The notes under the pieces were generated by a model. It worked only from the letters and a program-made list of their open reading frames with translations. It made no database searches and had not been told where the DNA came from. Shown here in pieces: positions 1-11,169 of a stretch of 64,000 nucleotides of DNA. The stretch comes from Gammaproteobacteria bacterium. Lineage in GTDB: Bacteria > Pseudomonadota > Gammaproteobacteria > Xanthomonadales > SZUA-36. Position numbers and translations under genes: made by a program. Location: NCBI GenBank assembly GCA_030426265.1, contig JAUHYP010000001.1, forward strand, positions 62,001-126,000. Reading direction: 5' to 3'. The first letter of the stretch is position 1. The number at the start of each line of letters is the position of its first letter.

Positions 1-2
1 AC

Positions 3-1850
3 ACCGCTTTCGGCATGACCTACGCCGTACTGGCGCCGGAACACCCCCTGGTGGACGCCGTGACCACGCCGGAACAGCGCGCCGAAGTCGAAGCGTTCCG
101 GGCGCGCGTGAGGGCGGCGTCCGAAATGGACCGCCTGTCCGACGAAGGCGCCCTGGAAAAACGCGGCGTGTTCACCGGCGCCTACGTGCGCAACCCCTTC
201 AACGGCGAGGCCGTGCCGGTGTACCTGGCCGACTACGTGCTCATGGGCTACGGCACGGGCGCCATCATGGCGGTGCCGGGCGAAGACGTCCGTGACTGGG
301 CCTTCGCGAAGGCCTATGGCCTGCCCATCCTGCGCACCGTGCAGCCGCCGGAAGACTGGCCGGACGAGGCGTACACGGGCGACGGCATCAAGATCAACAG
401 CCAGTGGCTGGACGGCCTGGACAAGGCCGCCGCGCTGGAGCGGGCCATGGACTGGCTGGAGCGTGAGGGCATCGGCCGGCGCACGGTCAACTATCGCCTG
501 CGCGACTGGGGCGTGAGCCGCCAGCGCTACTGGGGCTGCCCCATCCCGGTGATCTACTGCCCGGACTGCGGCGCCGTTCCGGTGCCGGAGGATCAGCTGC
601 CGGTCGTCCTGCCCGAGGACGTCAGCTTCATGGGCGTGCAGTCGCCCATCAAGGCCGATCCCGAGTGGCGCAAGACGAGCTGCCCGGAGTGCGGCGGCGC
701 GGCCGAGCGCGAAACCGACACCTTCGACACCTTCATGGAGTCGAGCTGGTACTACGCGCGCTACTGCTGCCCGGACGCCGAGGCGCAACTGGACGAGCGG
801 GCCAACTACTGGCTGCCGGTCGACCAGTACATCGGCGGCATCGAACACGCCATCCTGCACCTGATGTACTTCCGCTACTACCACAAGCTCATGCGCGACG
901 CGGGCCTGGTGGACAGCGACGAGCCGGCCTCGCGCCTGCTCTGCCAGGGCATGGTGGTGGCCGAGACATTTCATTACGAAGGCCCGTCCGGAGAGACCGT
1001 GTGGGTCAACCCGGCCGACGTCACCGTGGAAAAGGACGGCAAGGGCAAGGTCATCGGCGCGACGCTGGCCAGCGACGGACGGACCATCGAAGTGGGCGCG
1101 GTGGAAAAGATGTCCAAGTCCAAGAACAACGGCGTGGACCCGCAGCGCCTGGTGGACGAGTACGGGGCCGACACCGTGCGCCTGTTCTCGCTGTTCGCGT
1201 CGCCGCCGGACCAGTCCCTGGAGTGGTCCGAGTCGGGCGTGGAGGGCGCCTTCCGCTTCCTGCGGCGGCTGTGGAGCCTGGTCACCGGGCACGCGGAACG
1301 CGTCCAGGCCCTGGGCGCCGCCCTGCCTGGACTGGACCCCGCGACCCTGGACGAGGCGCAGGGCGAGATCCGGCGCCTGGTGCACGACACCATCGCCAAG
1401 GTGACGGACGACGTCGACCGCCGTCTCACCTTCAACACGGCCATCGCCGCGTTGATGGAACTGACGAACCACCTGTCCCGCTTCGAGGACGAGCGTCCCG
1501 CCGGCCTGGCCGTGGCCCACGAAGGCTGGTCGGCCATCGTCCGGCTGCTGGCGCCGTTCACGCCCCACATCAGCGAAGCGTTGTGGGAGGAACTGGGGTA
1601 CGCAAGCTCGCTCGCTGAGGCCGAGTGGCCCGCGGTGGACGAGTCCGCCCGGGTGAAAACCTCGGTGGAACTGGTGGTCCAGGTCAACGGCAAGCTGCGC
1701 GCGCGGATCTCGGTGGACCCCGGTTGCGCGCAGGCGCCCGCCCTGGAGCAGGCCCTGGCCGAGGCGAACGTACAGCGATTCGTCGAGGGCAAGCAGGTCC
1801 GCAAGGTGATCCACGTCCCGGACCGCCTGCTCAACATCGTGGTGGGCTGA
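3..1850 (+). CDS. leuS: Leucyl-tRNA synthetase, C-terminal part (5' end outside window)
   Basis: Frame open from window start; RDWGVSRQRYWGCPIPVIYC, KMSKSKNNGVDP (KMSKS) motifs; C-terminal VNGKLRARISV. Confidence 0.97.
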   Translation, partial: TAFGMTYAVLAPEHPLVDAVTTPEQRAEVEAFRARVRAASEMDRLSDEGALEKRGVFTGAYVRNPFNGEAVPVYLADYVLMGYGTGAIMAVPGEDVRDWAFAKAYGLPILRTVQPPEDWPDEAYTGDGIKINSQWLDGLDKAAALERAMDWLEREGIGRRTVNYRLRDWGVSRQRYWGCPIPVIYCPDCGAVPVPEDQLPVVLPEDVSFMGVQSPIKADPEWRKTSCPECGGAAERETDTFDTFMESSWYYARYCCPDAEAQLDERANYWLPVDQYIGGIEHAILHLMYFRYYHKLMRDAGLVDSDEPASRLLCQGMVVAETFHYEGPSGETVWVNPADVTVEKDGKGKVIGATLASDGRTIEVGAVEKMSKSKNNGVDPQRLVDEYGADTVRLFSLFASPPDQSLEWSESGVEGAFRFLRRLWSLVTGHAERVQALGAALPGLDPATLDEAQGEIRRLVHDTIAKVTDDVDRRLTFNTAIAALMELTNHLSRFEDERPAGLAVAHEGWSAIVRLLAPFTPHISEALWEELGYASSLAEAEWPAVDESARVKTSVELVVQVNGKLRARISVDPGCAQAPALEQALAEANVQRFVEGKQVRKVIHVPDRLLNIVVG

Positions 1851-1854
1851 ACGT

Positions 1855-2352
1855 TTGGCCGGCGTGACCCGCAGATCCCTGCTGGGCCTGGCGGCGGGCC
1901 TGCCGCTGGCCGCCTGTGGATTTCGCCTGCAGGGTGCGGCCGAACTGCCGCCGGCGATGAGCGCCACGCGCATCGAGACCACCGACCCCTACAGCCATTT
2001 CGTGCGCCGCCTCACCATCCTCCTGGAGCAGAACGGCGCCCGGGTGGTGGAGGGCGCCGGCGCCACCGCGGTGCTGGAAATTCCCCTGAACCAGGTGCGC
2101 AAGGACGTGCTCTCCATCGGCGACAATGCCCGCGTGCGCGAATTCCGTGTCGTGCACCGGGTGCGCTTCCGGCTGGTCGATACGGCCGGCGCCGTGCTCG
2201 TTCCCGAGCACAACCTGGAGCAGAGCCGGGTGATCAGCTTCGACGAGCAGGACATTCTCGCGGCCACGCGCGAAGAGGAGTACCTGCGCGAGGAACTCGC
2301 CGAGACCCTGTCGCGCCAGGTGCTGCGCACTCTCGGCACCGCCGGCGCCTGA
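1855..2352 (+). CDS. lptE: LPS-assembly lipoprotein LptE (TTG start)
   Basis: Lipobox LAAC near N-terminus, CGFRLQG motif, position between leuS and holA. Confidence 0.9.
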   Translation: MAGVTRRSLLGLAAGLPLAACGFRLQGAAELPPAMSATRIETTDPYSHFVRRLTILLEQNGARVVEGAGATAVLEIPLNQVRKDVLSIGDNARVREFRVVHRVRFRLVDTAGAVLVPEHNLEQSRVISFDEQDILAATREEEYLREELAETLSRQVLRTLGTAGA

Positions 2353-2353
2353 G

Positions 2354-3355
2354 ATGCCCCTGAAGCTCGAGCAGCTGGCCGGCAAGCTGGAACGGGGTCT
2401 CGACCCGCTCTACCTCTTTGCAGGCCCCGAGCCCCTCCTGGTGCAGGAATGCCGCGACCAGGTCTTCGCCCGCGCCGCGGCCGAGGGCTACACCGAGCGT
2501 GACCTGCTGGAAGTGGGCCGCGGGTTCGACTGGGACCGGCTGGCCGAATCCGCTGCCGCGCCCTCCCTGTTCGCCTCCCGCCGCATACTCGACCTGCGCC
2601 TGCCCACCGGCAAACCGGGGCAGGACGGCGCACGGGCGCTGGTGGAGTGGGTGGAGAACCCCGACCCCGACACCCTGCTGGTGGTGTCCTGCGAGCAGTG
2701 GGACGCTTCCTCGCGCAAGGCGAAATGGGCCCAGGCGCTGGACCGTGCCGGCACGCGCGTGGACATCTGGCCGGTGAGGCCGGAGGAACTGCCGCGCTGG
2801 ATACATGCGCGCATGCAACAGGCCGGCCTGCAGCCCGACCGCGAGGCGGTGATGGTGCTGGCCGAGCGCCTGGAGGGCAACCTGCTCGCCGCCCAGCAGG
2901 AGATCGAGAAACTGGCCCTGCTGATCGGCGAAGGGCCGGTCGCCGTTGACGATGTCTTGCGCTCGGTGGCCGACAGCTCCCGCTTCGACGCCTTCCTGCT
3001 GGTCGAACGCATCCTGCAGGGTGACCTGGGTGACGCCCTGCGCGTGGCCCTGGGCCTGAAACGCACGGGAGTGGCCATCCAGCTGGTGGCCGGGGCCCTG
3101 ATCCGGGAGCTGAACACCATCGAGGCCTATCGCAGCGCGATGGCCGCCCGCGAGAACGAGAGCGCCGTGTTCCGGAAGCTGAACGTCTGGCAGAGCCGCC
3201 AGGGGGCGTTGCGCAACGCCGCCCGCCGCCTCGACGGCAAACGCCTGGCCGATGCCTGGTCGCGGCTCGCCGAGATGGACCATCAGAGCAAGGGGCGCGC
3301 CGGTGGCGACCCCTGGCACAGCCTGGACCACCTGGTCAGCCGGCTGTGCGCCTGA
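2354..3355 (+). CDS. holA: DNA polymerase III subunit delta
   Basis: 333 aa, LYLFAGPEPLLVQECRD N-terminus, leuS-lptE-holA-nadD synteny. Confidence 0.93.
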   Translation: MPLKLEQLAGKLERGLDPLYLFAGPEPLLVQECRDQVFARAAAEGYTERDLLEVGRGFDWDRLAESAAAPSLFASRRILDLRLPTGKPGQDGARALVEWVENPDPDTLLVVSCEQWDASSRKAKWAQALDRAGTRVDIWPVRPEELPRWIHARMQQAGLQPDREAVMVLAERLEGNLLAAQQEIEKLALLIGEGPVAVDDVLRSVADSSRFDAFLLVERILQGDLGDALRVALGLKRTGVAIQLVAGALIRELNTIEAYRSAMAARENESAVFRKLNVWQSRQGALRNAARRLDGKRLADAWSRLAEMDHQSKGRAGGDPWHSLDHLVSRLCA

Positions 3356-3377
3356 GCGCGGCAAGGCCGGCCTCCGG

Positions 3378-4052
3378 GTGCTGACGCTCCGGGCGCTGTT
3401 CGGCGGCACCTTCGACCCGGTGCACCGCGGCCACCTGGAGGCCGCCCGGGAAGTGCGCGACGCCCTGGACATCGAGGACTTCCGTTTCCTCCCCGCCGGC
3501 GATCCGCCTCACCGGGAACGCACCTTCGCCGCGCCGGAGCATCGCGTGCGGATGCTCGAGTGCGCCCTCGCCGACCACCCCGGTTTCACCATCGACCGCA
3601 GCGAACTCGATCGCCCCGGCCGTTCCTACATGAGCGACACGCTGGCGCAGTTCCGCGAGCGCTTTCCGGACGACGCCCGCGCCCTGGTGCTGGGCCAGGA
3701 TGCGCTCAATGGCCTGGACCGCTGGCACGCATGGCGAGACCTTCCCGAACTGGCGCACCTGGTGGTGATGACCCGCCCGGGGGAAACACCGAACTACGGG
3801 CCCGAGCTCGCCGAAGCGCTCGAAGGCCGCGAGACCGACGATCCACGGGATCTGCGCCGCCTGCCCGCCGGACGGATGTTCACCGTGCCGGTGACCCCGC
3901 GCGACATATCCTCGACGGCGATTCGGCGCTGCGCGGGGGATGGGGCCACCCTGCGCGCGCTGGTTCCGGCGGCGGTGGCCGGCTACATCGAGCGCGAAAG
4001 GCTGTATGGCGGCGGCGTGGCAGGGGACGGGGCGGGCGCCGCCGACCTGTGA
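3378..4052 (+). CDS. nadD: Nicotinate-nucleotide adenylyltransferase (GTG start proposed)
   Basis: LFGGTFDPVHRGHLEAA nucleotidyltransferase motif, ISSTAIRR motif. Confidence 0.93.
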   Translation: MLTLRALFGGTFDPVHRGHLEAAREVRDALDIEDFRFLPAGDPPHRERTFAAPEHRVRMLECALADHPGFTIDRSELDRPGRSYMSDTLAQFRERFPDDARALVLGQDALNGLDRWHAWRDLPELAHLVVMTRPGETPNYGPELAEALEGRETDDPRDLRRLPAGRMFTVPVTPRDISSTAIRRCAGDGATLRALVPAAVAGYIERERLYGGGVAGDGAGAADL

Positions 4053-4105
4053 TTGTCACCTTTCCTGGGCTATCATGGGCTTGCGTCCACAACACAGGTC
4101 GACAT

Positions 4106-4486
4106 TTGAAAGCACAAACCCGGCAGTCCGAACCAACCGTCGAACAACTCCACCGACTCGTGCTCTCCACGCTTGAAGAGCTGAAGGCCGTCGACATCAA
4201 ATCTGTCGATGTGACCGGCTACAGCCCCCTCTCCGACCATTTCGTCATCGCCACCGGCAATTCCACCCGCCACGTCAAGTCCATGGCGGACAAGCTTGTG
4301 CAGGCGGCGAAAGCGCGCGGCATGCAGCCGCTGGGCGTCGAAGGGGAACAGGAGGCGCAGTGGGTCCTGGTGGACCTGAACGACATCATTGTTCACCTGA
4401 TGCTGCCCCAGGCCCGGGCCTTCTACAACATCGAGAAGCTCTGGGACATGAGCGCCGAGCAGCGGGCGGGCACGCGTACCGCCTGA
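4106..4486 (+). CDS. rsfS: Ribosome silencing factor RsfS (TTG start proposed)
   Basis: VDVTGYSPLSDHFVIATGNSTRHVKSMADKL and YNIEKLWD motifs; synteny. Confidence 0.93.
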   Translation: MKAQTRQSEPTVEQLHRLVLSTLEELKAVDIKSVDVTGYSPLSDHFVIATGNSTRHVKSMADKLVQAAKARGMQPLGVEGEQEAQWVLVDLNDIIVHLMLPQARAFYNIEKLWDMSAEQRAGTRTA

Positions 4487-4489
4487 GTC

Positions 4490-4960
4490 GTGCGTCTCCG
4501 GGTGGCCAGCGTCGGCCAGCGCATGAGTGGCTGGGTGACCGACGCATGGGACGATTACGCCCGGCGAATGCCCCGTGAACTGCCCCTGGAACTCATCGAA
4601 GTCCCCCTGAAGAAGCGGGGGCGCAATCCCGACATCGACCGCCTGCGGCGCGAAGAGGGCCAGGCCCTGCTCTCGGCCGTCACCCCCGGCTACCGGATCA
4701 TCGCCCTGGATGGGCGCGGCAGGACGTGGAGCACGGAGGAACTGGCGTCGCGCCTGGAGTCCTGGATGGGCGAGGGGCGCCACGTGGGTTTCATGATCGG
4801 TGGCCCGGACGGACTGGACGCCGGCTGTCTCGCCCAGGCGGAGGATCGCTGGTCACTGGGGCCGCTGACACTGCCGCATCCACTGGTCCGCGTGGTGCTG
4901 GCCGAGCAGTTGTACCGGGCCTGGACCATCACCCGAAATCATCCTTATCACCGGGCCTGA
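4490..4960 (+). CDS. rlmH: 23S rRNA (pseudouridine1915-N3)-methyltransferase RlmH
   Basis: FMIGGPDGLD, LTLPHPLVRVVLAEQLYRAWTITRNHPYHRA C-terminus. Confidence 0.97.
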   Translation: MRLRVASVGQRMSGWVTDAWDDYARRMPRELPLELIEVPLKKRGRNPDIDRLRREEGQALLSAVTPGYRIIALDGRGRTWSTEELASRLESWMGEGRHVGFMIGGPDGLDAGCLAQAEDRWSLGPLTLPHPLVRVVLAEQLYRAWTITRNHPYHRA

Positions 4961-4981
4961 GGCCCACACCCTGGAATTTCC

Positions 4982-5569
4982 ATGAACGAACTGTTGCTGG
5001 TCTCCGGATCGCCCCGCCGACGCGAGCTGCTGCGCATGATCGGCGTGCCCTTCGAGGCCTTCGATGCCGACATCGACGAAACGCGGCGTCCCGGCGAGGG
5101 GCCGGCGGACTACGCGGTACGCCTGGCCGGCGAGAAGGCCCGTGCCGGAATCGCCGCCCGGGGCGCGGATCGCCCGGCCCTGGGGGCGGACACCATCGTG
5201 GTGCTGGACGGGGAAATCCTGGTGAAACCGGTGGACCGCCCGGATGCGCGCGTCATGCTGGGCCGGCTGTCGGGGCGCACCCACGAAGTGCTTTCCGCCG
5301 TCCACGTCGAACGGCCGGACGGGGCGGCCCGGCATGCGCTCAATCGCAGCCGCGTGAGCTTCGGCGAGCTGCCGGCAAGCTGGGTCGAGGGCTACAGCGA
5401 ACTCGACGAGCCCATGGACAAGGCCGGTGCCTACGCCGTCCAGGGCCTGTTCGGGCAGTGGATCCGGCACATCGACGGCAGCTACTCGGGGGTGATGGGC
5501 CTGCCGCTGTTCGAGACGGCCGAACTGCTGCGCTGGGCCGGCGTCCTGGGCGAGCGCCCGCGCGCCTGA
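4982..5569 (+). CDS. maf: Maf family nucleotide pyrophosphatase
   Basis: LLLVSGSPRRRELL N-terminus, LGADTIVVLDGEIL; located before rng. Confidence 0.93.
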   Translation: MNELLLVSGSPRRRELLRMIGVPFEAFDADIDETRRPGEGPADYAVRLAGEKARAGIAARGADRPALGADTIVVLDGEILVKPVDRPDARVMLGRLSGRTHEVLSAVHVERPDGAARHALNRSRVSFGELPASWVEGYSELDEPMDKAGAYAVQGLFGQWIRHIDGSYSGVMGLPLFETAELLRWAGVLGERPRA

Positions 5570-5666
5570 GCCACCCCCGGTGGTATCCTTGGCGGCCGCC
5601 CTCCAGCGGTCGCGCGGGATGCCATCGGGAATCCGCCCCGAACACCCGCCAGGAAGCTGCACCCCC

Positions 5667-7148
5667 ATGAGCGAAGAGATCCTGATCAACGTCACCCCCA
5701 CCGAGTCGCGTGTCGCACTCGTGGAGAACGGCGTGCTGCAGGAAATCTGGCTGGACCGCGCCAGCCACTACGGTTACGTGGGCAACATCTACAAGGGCAC
5801 TGTCTCGCGGGTGCTGCCCGGCATGCAGGCGGCCTTCGTGGACATCGGCCTGGAGCGCACGGCTTTTCTGCATGCCTCCGACATCGTGCGCGTCGACCGC
5901 GAGCGCATGACCGGGCAACTGCCCGACGCCAGCCTGCGCGAGCCGCCGATCGGTGAACTGGTGCGCGAGGGGGCGCAGGTGATCGTCCAGGTCATCAAGG
6001 ACCCCATGGGCACCAAGGGCGCGCGCCTGACCACCAACCTCAGCGTGCCCTCCCGGTTCCTGGTGCTGTTGCCCGGCAACCCGCACATCGGCGTCTCGGC
6101 CCGCATCGAGGACGAGGCCGAGCGGGCGCGCCTGCTGGACCTGGTGGAGCGCCTGCGCGAGACGGGTTCCGACAACGGCTACATCGTGCGCACGAACGCA
6201 GAAGGCGTGGACGACTTCGCGCTCTCCGCCGACATGGCGTACCTGGGCAAGGTCTGGGACATCATCGGCGAGAAGACCGGCGCCTCGAAAGCCGGGGAAT
6301 GCGTGTACGAGGACCTGTCGCTGCCTTTGCGCGCCCTGCGCGACCTCATGCACGCGGAGGTCGAGCGGGTGCGGGTGGACCACGAGCCCACCTTCCGCAA
6401 GATCCGGGACTTCGTGGGCCGCTTCGTGCCCGAGTGGCTGCCGCGCATCGAGCGCTACGAGACGGAACGGCCCATCTTCGACGTCTACGGGGTGGAGGAC
6501 GAGATCGAGAACGCCCTGCACCGCAACACGCCTTTGAAATCGGGTGGTCACCTGGTGATCGACCAGACCGAGGCGATGACCACCATCGACGTGAACACCG
6601 GTGGTTTCGTGGGCCACCGGACCCTCGAGGAAACCATCTACAAGACCAACCTCGAGGCCGCCCAGGCCATCGCCCGCCAGCTGCGCCTGCGCAACCTCGG
6701 CGGCATCATCATCATCGACTTCATCGACATGCACGAGCCGGAGCACCGCGAACAGGTCATGCGCACCCTGGAGCGCGCCCTGGAACGCGACCCGGTGCGC
6801 ACTTCGGTGACCCAGATCTCGGACCTCGGCCTGGTGGAGATGACCCGCAAGCGCACCCGCGAGAGCCTGGGCCATGTCATGTGCGAGCCCTGCGAGGTCT
6901 GCGGCGGCCGCGGCTCCGTCAAATCGGCCGAAACGGTGTGTCTGGAAGTGTTCCGGGAGATCATGCGCTCGGGCCGTCAGTTCGAGGCCTCGCGGTTGCT
7001 GGTGCTGGCCTCGCCGGCCGTGGTGGACCGGGTGCTGGACGAGCACTCCACGATCGTGGCGGAGCTGGAGGAACTGATCGGCAAGTCGATCCGTTTCCAG
7101 CGCGAGGAGCAATACACCCAGGAACTGTTCGACGTGGTGCTGCTGTGA
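5667..7148 (+). CDS. rng: Ribonuclease G
   Basis: MSEEILINVTPTESRVALVENG, S1-like YVGNIYKGTVSRVLPGMQAAFVDIG, CEVCGGRG zinc-link motif. Confidence 0.96.
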   Translation: MSEEILINVTPTESRVALVENGVLQEIWLDRASHYGYVGNIYKGTVSRVLPGMQAAFVDIGLERTAFLHASDIVRVDRERMTGQLPDASLREPPIGELVREGAQVIVQVIKDPMGTKGARLTTNLSVPSRFLVLLPGNPHIGVSARIEDEAERARLLDLVERLRETGSDNGYIVRTNAEGVDDFALSADMAYLGKVWDIIGEKTGASKAGECVYEDLSLPLRALRDLMHAEVERVRVDHEPTFRKIRDFVGRFVPEWLPRIERYETERPIFDVYGVEDEIENALHRNTPLKSGGHLVIDQTEAMTTIDVNTGGFVGHRTLEETIYKTNLEAAQAIARQLRLRNLGGIIIIDFIDMHEPEHREQVMRTLERALERDPVRTSVTQISDLGLVEMTRKRTRESLGHVMCEPCEVCGGRGSVKSAETVCLEVFREIMRSGRQFEASRLLVLASPAVVDRVLDEHSTIVAELEELIGKSIRFQREEQYTQELFDVVLL

Positions 7149-7179
7149 GGCGGGTCCTTCCCGGTCGAAGGTCCACCGC

Positions 7180-10100
7180 GTGACCACCCTGAAAACATGG
7201 TTCCGCCGTCTGCGCACCCTGCTGTGGACGGCGCTGGCCCTGGTGATCATCGGCGCGGCGGTGCTGGTGGGCATCGGCAAGTTGCTGATGCCTTACAGCG
7301 AGCGCTTCAAGCCGCGCCTGGAAGCCGTGCTGGCGGAGCAGTTCAACCAGCCCGTGAGGCTGGACGCGTTCACCGGCGAGTGGAAAGCCTTCGGACCACG
7401 CATCAGCCTCGAGGGGGTGACCCTGCTGGGCAGCCGTTCGGGGCAGGACGCCATCGCCATCGAACAGGCGGCGCTGGACATCCGTCCGCTCAACGCCTTC
7501 ATTTCCGGCCGGCCGCTGTACTCCTTCCGCATCATCGGCGCCGACCTCGCGCTGGTCCGGCTCGACGACGGCCGGTTCGAACTGTCCGGCCTGGGCCTGA
7601 GCGGCCGGCAACTGGACGGAAAGTCGGATCCCGGCGGCCTGGGCAACCTGGCGCGTGTGGGCGAGGTCCGCCTCGAGGACTCGGCCTTCAGCTACAGCGA
7701 TGCGACGCGCGAGATGCACCTGCAACTCGTCGGCATCGACGGGCGGCTGCAGGTCAACGGCGACCGGCTGGCGCTGGAGGTCCAGGCCAGTGTTTCCGAT
7801 GCCGGCCGCGAGCGGGTGCTCGGCGACCTCGCCGCCACCGTGCTCGCCGGGCTGGACGCCCGCGGCCGGCTCGATGGCCTGGAGTTTCACCTGGAGACCG
7901 GTGAGCTGATGCTGCACGAACTCGCGGCCCAGTTGCCCGACCATTCGCTGCGGCCCGCCTCGGGCCGCCTGAATGCGCAACTGTGGGGCAGCTGGGCGCC
8001 GGGCCAGCCGCAGGAAATGGCCGGCGTGGTGGACATCCGCGACGCCGGGCTGGACACCGGCGACAGGATGCTGCTGCTCGATCACGCCAATGCCCGCCTC
8101 AATTGGCGCTGGCGCGACAAGACCCAGTGGCGCATCGACCTGGCCGACATGCGGGTCACCGAGAACGGCCGCCGCTGGACCGCGCCGCGCGTCAGCGTGG
8201 AACGCAATCTCGAAGGCAACCTGGCGGTCTGGGTCAGCGCGGATTTCGCCGAAGCCGAGTTTCCCCTGGAGATCACCCAGGTGATCATGGGTGAATTCGG
8301 CAGCCGCTGGCCGAAGGCGGTTCCCACGGCCGGGAGCGGTCCGGTCCATGATTTCGACCTGGTCATCAACGGCAACCGCAAGCTCACCGCGACCTCGGGC
8401 CGCTTCGAGAACCTCGAAGTGCTCGCCTGGGCCGACTGGCCATTGCCGCGCGGGCTCAACGGCCGCATCGACCTGGCCTACGGCGAGGGCAGCCTGCACT
8501 TCGCCGGCGAGGACGTGGCCATCACCTGGGAGCGCAATTTCCGCGCGCCGCTGGTCGTGGATTTCGAAGACTGCGAGATGGAAATCCTCTGGGTCGATGA
8601 CGACTACTGGCAGGTGGACGCCCTGCCATGCCCCATCCGCAACGAGCACCTGGATGCCGAGGCCCGGGCGCGTTTCGCCAAGGACGAGGGCAAGCCCCGG
8701 GTGGACGTCAACGCGGCCTTGCACCGCGCCGACCTGGCCGAGTTGAGCGACTACTGGCCGGCCAGCGTCATGAGCCCGAAAGTGACCGACTGGCTGCGGC
8801 GCTCGATCGTCTCCGGCACCGCGGAGAACGCGCGCTTCCTTCTGCAGGGCGACATGGACGCCTTCCCGTTCCGTGACTCGGAGGGAGCGATCCTGGCCAC
8901 GGCGCAGCTGCGTGACGCCCGGCTGGCCTATTCGCCGGGTTGGCCTGAAGCGGGCGATGTCAACGCGGCGCTGCGTATCGAGGGCGCCTCCCTGTCCCTG
9001 TCCGGATCCATCGGCGACCTCGCCGGCGGGCAGGTGCAGCAGGCCACGGCGCGCATTCGCGACCTGCAGACCCCGCGAATGGAACTGGACTACCGCAGCA
9101 CGACCGACCTGCCTGCCCTGGAATCCTTCCTGGCGGCGTCCCCCCTGCTGCGCGACACGGAACTGGACCCGGCGGATTTCGCGTTCCAGGGCGGCGCGGT
9201 CACGCGCGGCAGGCTGGTCCTGCCGTTCGGCGACACGCCCGGCGATTTCACACTCGACGGCCGTCTCGAATTGCGCGAAGGGCAGTTCACGCACCGCCCG
9301 ACGGGCGTGCGGCTCGATGGCCTGGCGGGCACGCTCGAATACGACGGCGAGGGCGTCGAGACCGAAGGCCTCACCGCCACGCTCGATGGCTGGCCGGCCA
9401 CGCTGGACCTCGACGCGGCCTGGGGCACGGACACGCCGTTCTCGGCGCGCCTGGCCGGTCGCTTTCCCGCTTCGGCCCTGGCGTCCGCCGCGCCGCTCGA
9501 CGACGACCCATTGCTCTCCTCGATCAGTGGCGAGGCCGACTGGGACATCGGGCTCGACGTCTCGCGACCGGAAACGGAAGCGCCGATGCGCACGCGCCTG
9601 ACGGCCAGCTCGAACCTCGAGGGCATGCGCCTGGGCCTGCCTGCCCCCCTGGCCAAGGACGCGGACACCGCCTGGCCCTTCGAACTTTCCTGGGCCACGG
9701 GTGAGTCCGCCGACGAGGTGCACGCCCGCCTGGGCGATCGCGCCACCCTGGCCCTGGAATTGGGCGAGCCCACCGCAACCGCCGCCCTGGAAGCGCCTGC
9801 GGAGGCGCCGGAGCCGGCGGACGAGGCCGTTGGGCCCGATACCCCTCCTGCCATCGAAAGTGGTGAACCGACCGTCATCGGACCGGCCTTGCGCCGCGGG
9901 GCGCTGGCCTTCGGGGCGGGGCCTGCCGAGTGGCCCGCGCCCGGCGAGTTCAGCCTGGGCGGCGAGGCCGAAACGCTGGACATCGATGCCTGGATGGACG
10001 TGGTCACGGCCTATGGAGCCGCCGATCGCTACCCCACGGGCCTCGCGTTCCGGGACGCCACCGTGGACGCGCGGGAACTGGTGCTGATGAACCGCGCTTT

Positions 10101-11169
10101 CAACGACGTGCGCCTGGACCTGGCCTGGGACGGCCAGGCCCTGGCCGCGGGCTTCGACGGCGCCGCCATCGACGGCGATGTCGCCTACACCCGCAACGAG
10201 GACGGCACCCACGTGCTCAATGCCCAGTTCGAGCGGCTGTACATGCCCGATCCACTGGACGCGGGCATGGCCATGGATGCCGATCCCACCGGCCTGCCCG
10301 AGATGCATTTCTTCGTGAGCGAGTTCCAGTTCATGGGCCTGGACCTGGGCGCGACGCGCATCGAGGCCTTTCCGATCGCCAATGGGCTGCGCATAGAGAC
10401 CGTGGATGCGGCCTCGGAGCAGCTCACCTTCCAGGCGCGCGGCGACTGGGTGGTGACCGATGGCGCCAGCCGCTCGGATTTCGACATCGTCCTCACCTCG
10501 GAGAGCCTGGGCGCGCTGGTGGAGGCCCTGGACCTGTCCTCGGTGCTCGAGGGCGGCCAGACCATGCTGCGCTACGACGCCTGGTGGCCCGGACCGCCGG
10601 CGGCCTTCGAACTGGCGCGCCTCAACGGCCTGATCACTTTCAGCGTGATCGACGGGCGCATCCTCAATGCCGACCCGGGCGCCGGGCGCGTGCTGGGCCT
10701 GATGAGCGTGGGCGCCCTGCCGCGGCGCCTGTCACTGGATTTCAGCGACGTGTTCGAGTCGGGTCTCACCTTCGACCAGGCCCAGGGCACGATCCGACTT
10801 GATAGCGGAACGGCATGGACCGATGATTTCATCCTGGAGTCCACCGCGGCGCGGCTGGCCATTACCGGGTCCTCGGACCTTGAAGCGCAGCAGTTCGACT
10901 ACCAGATGACAGTCAGGCCCGGTGTGAGCCAGGCCTTGCCGGTGCTGGGCGCCATCGCCGGCGGACCGGCCGGCGCGGCGGCCGGCCTGGCCCTGCAGGG
11001 CCTGTTGCGCGAGGCGCTGGGCGATGCGACCGAGGCGCGATACGAGATCACCGGACCCTGGTCCGACCCGGAGGTGGTGCGCCTGCCCTCCGGGCCCGCC
11101 ACGGCGCCGCCGGCCAACGGCGCCACGGACAATTTCACGGCAAGCACCCCCGATACGGAAGATTCATGA
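7180..11169 (+). CDS. yhdP: YhdP family AsmA-like envelope protein (1329 aa, GTG start)
   Basis: N-terminal TM segment, very long AsmA-like protein in rng-yhdP-tldD order; conserved C-terminal GDYQMTV-type segment. Confidence 0.92.
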   Translation: MTTLKTWFRRLRTLLWTALALVIIGAAVLVGIGKLLMPYSERFKPRLEAVLAEQFNQPVRLDAFTGEWKAFGPRISLEGVTLLGSRSGQDAIAIEQAALDIRPLNAFISGRPLYSFRIIGADLALVRLDDGRFELSGLGLSGRQLDGKSDPGGLGNLARVGEVRLEDSAFSYSDATREMHLQLVGIDGRLQVNGDRLALEVQASVSDAGRERVLGDLAATVLAGLDARGRLDGLEFHLETGELMLHELAAQLPDHSLRPASGRLNAQLWGSWAPGQPQEMAGVVDIRDAGLDTGDRMLLLDHANARLNWRWRDKTQWRIDLADMRVTENGRRWTAPRVSVERNLEGNLAVWVSADFAEAEFPLEITQVIMGEFGSRWPKAVPTAGSGPVHDFDLVINGNRKLTATSGRFENLEVLAWADWPLPRGLNGRIDLAYGEGSLHFAGEDVAITWERNFRAPLVVDFEDCEMEILWVDDDYWQVDALPCPIRNEHLDAEARARFAKDEGKPRVDVNAALHRADLAELSDYWPASVMSPKVTDWLRRSIVSGTAENARFLLQGDMDAFPFRDSEGAILATAQLRDARLAYSPGWPEAGDVNAALRIEGASLSLSGSIGDLAGGQVQQATARIRDLQTPRMELDYRSTTDLPALESFLAASPLLRDTELDPADFAFQGGAVTRGRLVLPFGDTPGDFTLDGRLELREGQFTHRPTGVRLDGLAGTLEYDGEGVETEGLTATLDGWPATLDLDAAWGTDTPFSARLAGRFPASALASAAPLDDDPLLSSISGEADWDIGLDVSRPETEAPMRTRLTASSNLEGMRLGLPAPLAKDADTAWPFELSWATGESADEVHARLGDRATLALELGEPTATAALEAPAEAPEPADEAVGPDTPPAIESGEPTVIGPALRRGALAFGAGPAEWPAPGEFSLGGEAETLDIDAWMDVVTAYGAADRYPTGLAFRDATVDARELVLMNRAFNDVRLDLAWDGQALAAGFDGAAIDGDVAYTRNEDGTHVLNAQFERLYMPDPLDAGMAMDADPTGLPEMHFFVSEFQFMGLDLGATRIEAFPIANGLRIETVDAASEQLTFQARGDWVVTDGASRSDFDIVLTSESLGALVEALDLSSVLEGGQTMLRYDAWWPGPPAAFELARLNGLITFSVIDGRILNADPGAGRVLGLMSVGALPRRLSLDFSDVFESGLTFDQAQGTIRLDSGTAWTDDFILESTAARLAITGSSDLEAQQFDYQMTVRPGVSQALPVLGAIAGGPAGAAAGLALQGLLREALGDATEARYEITGPWSDPEVVRLPSGPATAPPANGATDNFTASTPDTEDS

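Noticed and set aside
6961-10308. 1115-aa antisense ORF opposite rng/yhdP
   Set aside because: Sense strand carries clearly recognisable rng and yhdP. Long antisense ORFs are expected from the high-GC third-position bias; the translation is low-complexity with no recognisable motifs.
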